Translations under genes and position numbers: made by a program
Source: a bacterium
GTDB lineage: Archaea; Nanobdellota; Nanobdellia; Pacearchaeales; GW2011-AR1
Assembly (NCBI GenBank): GCA_030588935.1
Contig: JAUUWR010000049.1
Location: 1-7,550 of the forward strand
Direction: 5' to 3'
DNA: 7,550 bases
Shown: positions 4,421-7,550 of the stretch, in pieces
How the letters are laid out: each line of letters begins with the position of its first letter
How positions within the stretch are numbered: position 1 is the stretch's first letter
Notes under the pieces: generated by a model
Databases searched by the model: none
Told to the model about the DNA's origin: nothing
Seen by the model: the letters and a program-made list of their open reading frames with translations, nothing else

Positions 4421-4612
4421 GGATTGAATTCCACAATCCCCCAACTGCTCGTCTCCAAAATATAACGAGGTTGGTTGTGTTATCTTCTGTGCATGTCCAC
4501 CCTCTTTCTTCGCAACACTTGACCGTAGGGCATTGTTTGGAGTATGAATCCCAGACATAAACCCTCTGGGATGGGCGAATCCAAAAAAGGACTGAAACCG
4601 CATAAAACCAAT
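4421..4612 (-). ncRNA. Structured RNA upstream of the tRNA-like domain
   Basis: GC-richer than its flanks and full of perfect helices. ATCCCAGA/TCTGGGAT (8 bp, 4548-4572) is extended across an internal loop by TTTGGA/TCCAAA (4580-4585 with 4536-4541). GTGTT/AACAC pairs 4514-4518 with 4477-4481. CCAAC-CTCGT pairs with ACGAG-CA-GTTGG (4441-4474). GGATTG-TGGAATT-CAATCC spans 4421-4439. A TATA-like box at 4635-4642 would start a transcript near 4612, so this region and the tRNA-like domain may form a single RNA of about 274 nt. A 67-codon frame crosses it, but the helices and lack of protein features argue for RNA. The family is not recognised. Confidence 0.55.
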
Positions 4613-4634
4613 TAAAAATAATAAATCAATCTAG

Positions 4635-4642
4635 TATAAATA
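4635..4642 (-). promoter_or_regulatory. TATA-like box for the structured RNA
   Basis: TATTTATA on the minus strand. A start about 26 nt downstream falls at 4612, right where the GC-richer structured segment begins. No box is well placed for the tRNA-like gene alone. Confidence 0.4.
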
Positions 4643-4661
4643 AGTTCCTATAAGAAAAAAA

Positions 4662-4859
4662 CTACGAATTGTTAATTGATGTTTCTAATTCTTTCTGAAA
4701 GTTTTCCCAAGCTCTTTCAATTGTTGGCATAAAATAAGACCATACCTGATATGTACAAATTCTTTTATCAGTTGCCCAAATTTGGTATTCAATATATTTC
4801 TTACTATCTTTTTCAGTAATTCTTACATTTATTTCAATTTTAAAATTTTTAATATTCAT
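4662..4859 (-). CDS. Small unknown protein (65 aa)
   Basis: The 65-aa product starts MNIKNFKIEINVRITEKDSK, followed by an aromatic stretch (KYIEYQIWATDKRICTYQVW) and a C-terminal helix (ERAWENFQKELETS). It looks like a compact beta-beta-alpha protein; I cannot name the family. A strong GGGAGGT ribosome site 5 nt upstream fixes the start. It is the last gene of the small-gene cluster, separated from the upstream 104-aa gene by 25 nt. Confidence 0.75.
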   Translation of the reverse strand: MNIKNFKIEINVRITEKDSKKYIEYQIWATDKRICTYQVWSYFMPTIERAWENFQKELETSINNS

Positions 4860-4884
4860 TTTTACCTCCCTTTCGTAATTTAAA

Positions 4885-5199
4885 TCAAGTACGCTTGATA
4901 CTATCTCTTTTTAATTCATCGTACCAATCTGATTGTGTGCTTAGGTCAAGTGATAGGAATTTATTTATCTTTTGAATTATGCAGTGTTTTTTAATCGTGT
5001 CGATACAGCTGCTTCCCAATCCATATCCATCCCAACTCATATAATATGTACAGTCAATAGTGAATCCCTCTTTTATATTATCATATTGGAATAATCTTCT
5101 TGGTTTAGATATAGTATTATTAACTTCATTTATTTTTTCAAAGAAATCTCTAGTCTCTTTGTCTTTAAATTCTATATAAAATATTTGATATGCTCCCAT
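4885..5199 (-). CDS. Unknown protein (104 aa)
   Basis: Begins MGAYQIFYIEFKDKETRDFF, a strand then helix, and carries an aromatic/glycine stretch YYMSWDGYGLGSS (52-64) and three cysteines between about residues 50 and 73. No signal peptide or membrane segment is visible. The start lies 11 nt after the stop of the 53-aa gene without a clear Shine-Dalgarno, so it is likely cotranscribed. No known family is recognised. Confidence 0.75.
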   Translation of the reverse strand: MGAYQIFYIEFKDKETRDFFEKINEVNNTISKPRRLFQYDNIKEGFTIDCTYYMSWDGYGLGSSCIDTIKKHCIIQKINKFLSLDLSTQSDWYDELKRDSIKRT

Positions 5200-5210
5200 T
5201 TTCGTTAATT

Positions 5211-5372
5211 CTAAGGTTTACGTCCTAATTTACTTATCATACTCTCTACTAGTGGTTTGTCTTCAGAACAAATACTTTCTTTCCAGCTGTCTTCATGAAG
5301 CTCCCCATACATAGTTACAATATAACATAATAATTCTAGTTCTTTTTTTGTGAATGATATTGTCTTACTCAT
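5211..5372 (-). CDS. Small unknown protein (53 aa)
   Basis: The product begins MSKTISFTKKELELLCYIVT and ends ESMISKLGRKP. The opening strand followed by the KKELELLCYIV helix resembles the layout of small phage helix-bundle proteins, but no family is identified. It starts 10 nt after the stop of the 34-aa membrane protein and ends 11 nt before the next ATG, in line with an operon. Confidence 0.65.
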   Translation of the reverse strand: MSKTISFTKKELELLCYIVTMYGELHEDSWKESICSEDKPLVESMISKLGRKP

Positions 5373-5382
5373 TTTGTATAAA

Positions 5383-5487
5383 CTACGCACTCATGTATGC
5401 GTGTAACATCCACCCCCATACATTTCCTAATAGCAATATGCTCCCAATTATTATTCCAGTAACGATTTTAAATGTTTTATCTTTCAT
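5383..5487 (-). CDS. Tiny single-span membrane protein (34 aa)
   Basis: A 34-residue frame starts at ATG 5487-5485, three nt after the stop of the 95-aa gene, with TTTAGGA immediately upstream as weak ribosome site. Residues 8-27 (IVTGIIIGSILLLGNVWGWM) form one hydrophobic helix with a basic N-terminus. It is the second of two consecutive membrane proteins, which suggests a linked job at the membrane. Small-size frames can be spurious; the tight spacing and hydrophobic design support it. Confidence 0.5.
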   Translation of the reverse strand: MKDKTFKIVTGIIIGSILLLGNVWGWMLHAYMSA

Positions 5488-5490
5488 TTC

Positions 5491-5778
5491 CTAAATTGCA
5501 GTTAATACGTCCTCAAAACAATTTTTAATATAATATTCTTTTTGTTCGCTAGTCGACAACACACTTTCCTCTTCCCACTCTGTTCCAAGAAAATTATTGC
5601 TGACAGTTGTTTCAATACATAGATGTTTAATTATAATGCATTCTCTTAATTTATCACAACCAACTTCTTCATTTATTGTTTCCGTTTGTTTAGTGAAAAC
5701 AAACATTACTACTCCAAATATAATAAACACTACAGAAAAAAACAAAAATCCTTTAATAATTTTATCAACTATATTCAT
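5491..5778 (-). CDS. Single-span membrane protein with cysteine-containing exterior (95 aa)
   Basis: Residues 9-29 form a strong transmembrane helix (GFLFFSVVFIIFGVVMFVF), with a basic N-terminus (cytoplasmic) and a C-terminal domain of about 65 residues probably outside. That domain has Cys41, Cys47, Cys54 and Cys87, which could pair as disulfides. An uncleaved signal anchor is likely. The ATG overlaps the TGA of the 58-aa gene (ATGA), and GGAGAG lies 6-7 nt upstream. No family is recognised; a surface or virion-membrane role is inference. Confidence 0.75.
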   Translation of the reverse strand: MNIVDKIIKGFLFFSVVFIIFGVVMFVFTKQTETINEEVGCDKLRECIIIKHLCIETTVSNNFLGTEWEEESVLSTSEQKEYYIKNCFEDVLTAI

Positions 5779-5951
5779 TTTTTACTCTCCTTTTCTATGC
5801 CGTATAAGTCATGGTTTCTGTCCTTATTCTCTAATTTATAATCAATTCCTAAATAATTCAATAGGTCTTGTGGATTATTTGAATATGTGCTATCATTCTC
5901 CTTTGCCCAAAGAGTATGACCTTTATCTATTAATATTTTTACCTTCTTCAT
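5775..5951 (-). CDS. Small unknown protein (58 aa)
   Basis: The product starts MKKVKILIDKGHTLWAKEND and has an NPQDLLNYLGIDYKLEN middle section. It is soluble and charged, with no motif I recognise. It is embedded in the operon: its ATG overlaps the stop of the 52-aa gene and its TGA overlaps the ATG of the membrane protein, both as ATGA. The two overlaps make it very likely translated. Confidence 0.7.
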   Translation of the reverse strand: MKKVKILIDKGHTLWAKENDSTYSNNPQDLLNYLGIDYKLENKDRNHDLYGIEKESKK

Positions 5952-6106
5952 TGTGCTGAATTTTCTCCTTTTGCGAACTCTTTTTCTAACATATCAATTA
6001 TAAATCCAATTTGTCCAGGACTCCAACAACCAGTTCCATTTTGTATTTTACTCCAATTTGTTTCTTCTCTCATTCTTTCAATAAATCTTTTTAGTTTTTC
6101 TTCCAT
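5948..6106 (-). CDS. Small unknown protein (52 aa)
   Basis: The product starts MEEKLKRFIERMREETNWSK, an amphipathic helix, then NGTGCWSPGQIGFIIDMLEK. The WSPGQIGFI section with a helix on each side is distinctive, but I cannot place it in a family. Its stop overlaps the next ATG (ATGA) and it starts 27 nt after the stop of the 62-aa gene. Probably cytoplasmic. Confidence 0.65.
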   Translation of the reverse strand: MEEKLKRFIERMREETNWSKIQNGTGCWSPGQIGFIIDMLEKEFAKGENSAQ

Positions 6107-6133
6107 TTTACTTGTTAGGTTGTAATTACGTAA

Positions 6134-6322
6134 TTATCCGAACAAACAAGCTAGGTCTGTTCTTTCTATTCTTCTTACTTCTACATCTCCTTTTAGTTCA
6201 AAATGGCATTCGCTACAATTAAAATCTTTACAAAACAACCTTACATGCTCGTCAAATTGATTCATATTTGTTATTTCAATATCTATTCTATCAAACTTAT
6301 CATTCCATAATATTAATTTCAT
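6134..6322 (-). CDS. Small Cys-rich protein (62 aa), possible metal site
   Basis: The product begins MKLILWNDKFDRIDIEITNM and contains C31, C36, C39, H40 and C59. The C-x4-C-x2-C-H arrangement plus a distal Cys could bind zinc, although it lacks a canonical pair of CxxC knuckles. No family is recognised. Its ATG overlaps the TGA of the upstream 48-aa membrane protein (ATGA). Small zinc-binding proteins are common in viral operons; the role here is unknown. Confidence 0.7.
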   Translation of the reverse strand: MKLILWNDKFDRIDIEITNMNQFDEHVRLFCKDFNCSECHFELKGDVEVRRIERTDLACLFG

Positions 6323-6465
6323 TGTTCTGAAACCCCTAATTCCATGTCTCTTTCATTAATCATAGAATCGCTCCAATTTGAGATTCTATTACATACTTTT
6401 GATGCAACAATAAGTAACAAAATAAATTCAATTCCTAATAAAAAATATCCCAATAAGTTATTCAT
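6319..6465 (-). CDS. Single-span membrane protein (48 aa)
   Basis: From ATG 6465-6463 the product is MNNLLGYFLLGIEFILLLIV followed by a polar tail ending VSEQ. One membrane helix fills residues 4-21; the C-terminal 27 residues are polar and contain one Cys. It is linked by ATGA overlaps both to the AbrB-like gene upstream and to the Cys-rich protein downstream, which is strong support for translation. No family is recognised. Confidence 0.7.
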   Translation of the reverse strand: MNNLLGYFLLGIEFILLLIVASKVCNRISNWSDSMINERDMELGVSEQ

Positions 6466-6635
6466 TGTTCGTCGCTCCCTAAGTCTGAGTCTTTTTTTAT
6501 TGCTTTCAATTTGCCCTTCTTAACTTCCCACTGTAAAATATCGCCTTTATTCAAATTAGCTTCTTTCTCAACTTTCTTTGGAATCCTTGTCATAAGGTTT
6601 CTTCCATCGTAACTCAATTTACTTTCTTTTTTCAT
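6462..6635 (-). CDS. AbrB/SpoVT-domain protein (57 aa)
   Basis: Begins MKKESKLSYDGRNLMTRIPK, followed by KVEKEANLNKGDILQWEV and KGKLKAIKK. The order strand, glycine turn (DGR), TRIPKKVEKEA helix, NKGDIL loop and final strands is the classical AbrB/SpoVT/MazE swapped-hairpin fold, here as a single stand-alone domain of archaeal type. Such proteins bind DNA as dimers and commonly autoregulate. It is the first gene of the small-gene cluster, and its promoter region holds inverted repeats near the TATA boxes that could be its own operators (inference). The ATG overlap with the next gene couples the operon. No Shine-Dalgarno is visible. Confidence 0.85.
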   Translation of the reverse strand: MKKESKLSYDGRNLMTRIPKKVEKEANLNKGDILQWEVKKGKLKAIKKDSDLGSDEQ

Positions 6636-6697
6636 TTTTATTATTTTTAGGCAGTTTTATTTGTAATCCACTACTGCTCAAACGGATTGTTTTTTAG

Positions 6698-6710
6698 AGT
6701 CCTATGGACT
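6698..6710. promoter_or_regulatory. Palindrome, candidate operator
   Basis: Perfect inverted repeat AGTCC-TAT-GGACT. It lies between a TATA-like box at 6718-6725 and the transcription start expected near 6696, the position at which archaeal repressors block the polymerase. The AbrB-like product is the obvious candidate ligand, but that is untested. Confidence 0.4.
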
Positions 6711-6717
6711 TATAGAT

Positions 6718-6725
6718 ATATTTAA
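6718..6725 (-). promoter_or_regulatory. TATA-like box for the small-gene operon
   Basis: TTAAATAT on the minus strand. It would give a start near 6696, leaving a leader of about 60 nt before the AbrB-like ATG. A second AT-rich candidate lies at about 6753-6765, so which is used is unclear. Confidence 0.35.
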
Positions 6726-6726
6726 T

Positions 6727-6740
6727 GTCAATCTCTTGAC
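6727..6740. repeat. Inverted repeat GTCAA/TTGAC with 4-nt loop
   Basis: A perfect 5-bp inverted repeat. On the minus strand the loop is GAGA, a GNRA-type tetraloop, so it may be an RNA hairpin in a leader; alternatively it is a DNA operator downstream of the TATA candidate near 6760. Confidence 0.35.
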
Positions 6741-6793
6741 GGATTTTATGGATTTATATTATATACTAAACACCATTCTCATGATTGAGTATG

Positions 6794-6823
6794 AAAGAAA
6801 TAAAATAAAAAATTAAATAAAAA
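6794..6823 (-). terminator. T-rich tract after the SPFH gene
   Basis: Several runs of T follow the SPFH stop codon on the minus strand within about 30 nt, without a GC hairpin. Archaeal RNA polymerase terminates at such oligo-T tracts, so this probably ends the SPFH transcript before the small-gene operon. Confidence 0.5.
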
Positions 6824-6828
6824 TATTT

Positions 6829-7550
6829 TTATTTCTTGATTGGTAAATCTCCAATTATTAGCTGTGGTTTTATTCCTTTGTCTGTTAAGATAATCTTTGA
6901 ATTTCTTTTCAAAGAATCTCTAGTTACTTCAAGTGATTTTTCCATCTGTGCATTTTTCTTAAAAGATTTTTCAATTAATTCAAATGCTTTTGCTTTACCT
7001 TCAGCTTTTAATATTGATGCTTGTTTTTCACCTTCTGCCTTTTCAATTTCAGCTTCCTTATATCCTCTGGCTTCAATCTTCTTAGCATCTGAAAGGTCTT
7101 TTTCGGCTATTCTTTTCTGTTCTGCCTTAACAACTTCGTTCATTGCATCTTGTACATCCCTTGGTGGCTCTATTCTTTGAACCTCAACCCTCAATACATT
7201 AACTCCGTATGACTTTGTTTCTTTAGATAAAACTCCTTCAACTGATTTATTAATTTTCTCTCTCTCTTTAATACATTCAGTTAATGTCATATTACCCATT
7301 ACTGCTCTAAGAGTTGTTCTAGCTAGTGAAGTTAATTGTCTTCTGTGGTCGTCTACATTATATTCAGATGCCTTAACATTTTGAACTTGATAATAAACCA
7401 TTGCATCAACTTTTGAATTTAATTTATCCTTAGTTTCTACTGTTTTCTCTGGAACATCAACCATCTGTTCAGTTATATTCACATATCTTGTAGATTGAAT
7501 TATTGGTATAATCCAATTGAATCCCTGTTCAGCAGTTTTCTTATATTTAC
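6829..7550 (-). CDS. SPFH/Band 7 (stomatin-like) membrane-scaffold protein, 5' end missing
   Basis: The frame is open to the window edge, so the gene is partial; a GTG at 7482 is an internal Val. The visible 239 residues start KYKKTAEQGFNWIIPIIQST, the front of the SPFH domain. EQMVDVPEKTVETKD, then AMVYYQV, RTTLRAVMG and LRVEVQRIEPPRDVQDAM are near-consensus for stomatins/slipins. An Ala/Glu/Lys-rich coiled coil follows (EKDLSDAKKIEARGYKEAEI onward), typical of the oligomerising C-terminus. The usual N-terminal membrane hairpin would lie outside the window. These proteins form membrane-bound rings that organise microdomains and proteases; the usual NfeD partner is not downstream. It is separated from the small-gene cluster by a terminator-like tract and 193 nt, and may belong to the host flank rather than the viral part. 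Confidence 0.93.
   Translation of the reverse strand, partial: KYKKTAEQGFNWIIPIIQSTRYVNITEQMVDVPEKTVETKDKLNSKVDAMVYYQVQNVKASEYNVDDHRRQLTSLARTTLRAVMGNMTLTECIKEREKINKSVEGVLSKETKSYGVNVLRVEVQRIEPPRDVQDAMNEVVKAEQKRIAEKDLSDAKKIEARGYKEAEIEKAEGEKQASILKAEGKAKAFELIEKSFKKNAQMEKSLEVTRDSLKRNSKIILTDKGIKPQLIIGDLPIKK

Noticed and set aside
4400..4603. 67-codon minus-strand frame across the structured RNA region
   Set aside because: It coincides with a series of perfect helices and runs into the tRNA-like domain; the product shows no domain and has no Shine-Dalgarno. I annotate RNA instead, with the caveat that translation is not excluded.
4339..4612. Bacterial-type tmRNA
   Set aside because: The tRNA-like end and a P2-like helix are suggestive, but there is no 5' acceptor strand pairing with GATAGAG upstream of the P2-like helix, no G-U at the third acceptor pair and no tag peptide ending in AA.
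2841..6147. Shared CCGAACAAA (plus strand) at the ends of targets B and C and near 6138
   Set aside because: In B and C it is part of the homologous VR flank; the third copy is a 9-10 nt match within a coding end and can be chance in this composition.
5597..7180. Plus-strand frames at 5597-5959 and 6836-7180
   Set aside because: Antisense shadows of the 95-aa/58-aa genes and of the SPFH gene, whose conservation is clear on the minus strand.

Overview
The window is AT-rich and every gene I can support lies on the minus strand, so it reads from 7550 down to 1. Four traits point to an archaeon, or a virus or provirus of one (an uncultivated small-genome lineage would fit). TTTAAATA- and CTTATAAA-type TATA boxes occur, and one sits about 25 nt before an ATG, implying a leaderless mRNA. 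Two AbrB/SpoVT-type mini-proteins and a VapB-like antitoxin-type ORF are present. A tRNA-like gene carries the C1-G72 pair and GTA anticodon of archaeal tRNA-Tyr. A YopX-family phage protein and long trains of tiny genes joined by ATGA overlaps make a viral or proviral segment likely. The taxonomy is inference.

Layout in transcription order. 7550-6829 is the 3' part of a stomatin/prohibitin-like SPFH gene, followed by a T-rich terminator-like tract and a 193-nt regulatory gap with TATA boxes and two inverted repeats. 6635-4662 is a cluster of ten small genes: an AbrB-like protein, three single-span membrane proteins and six unknowns. 4612-4339 is a GC-richer structured RNA region ending in a tRNA-like domain. 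4249-1525 is a complete diversity-generating retroelement (DGR). 1524-1 holds a promoter-rich gap, a small unknown gene, a second structured RNA (about 160 nt), an AbrB-like gene, an unknown, the YopX gene and a gene cut by the window edge.

The DGR is the main discovery. It has three paralogous target genes (A 4249-3824, B 3827-3384, C 3251-2817), each ending in a variable repeat (VR). A 79-nt template repeat (TR, 2674-2596) lies 30 nt before a 346-aa reverse transcriptase with the DGR-type GNYTSQ and YVDD motifs. Aligned by eye, the three VRs differ from the TR at 39 positions, all of them TR adenines (24 adenines per repeat); none of the 55 non-adenine positions differs in any VR. Of the changes, 28 are A-to-G, 11 A-to-T and none A-to-C; VR-B has 17 changes, all A-to-G. 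No Avd gene is visible. A 52-aa VapB/ribbon-helix-helix-like ORF is nested between targets B and C, and a compact RNA-structured leader with its own TATA-like box precedes the TR.

Model (inference): the TATA box at 4271-4278 drives the targets; the TR RNA is read from its own leader; the RT copies it with adenine-specific errors and the cDNA replaces target 3' ends, diversifying small, probably cytoplasmic C-type-lectin-like proteins.
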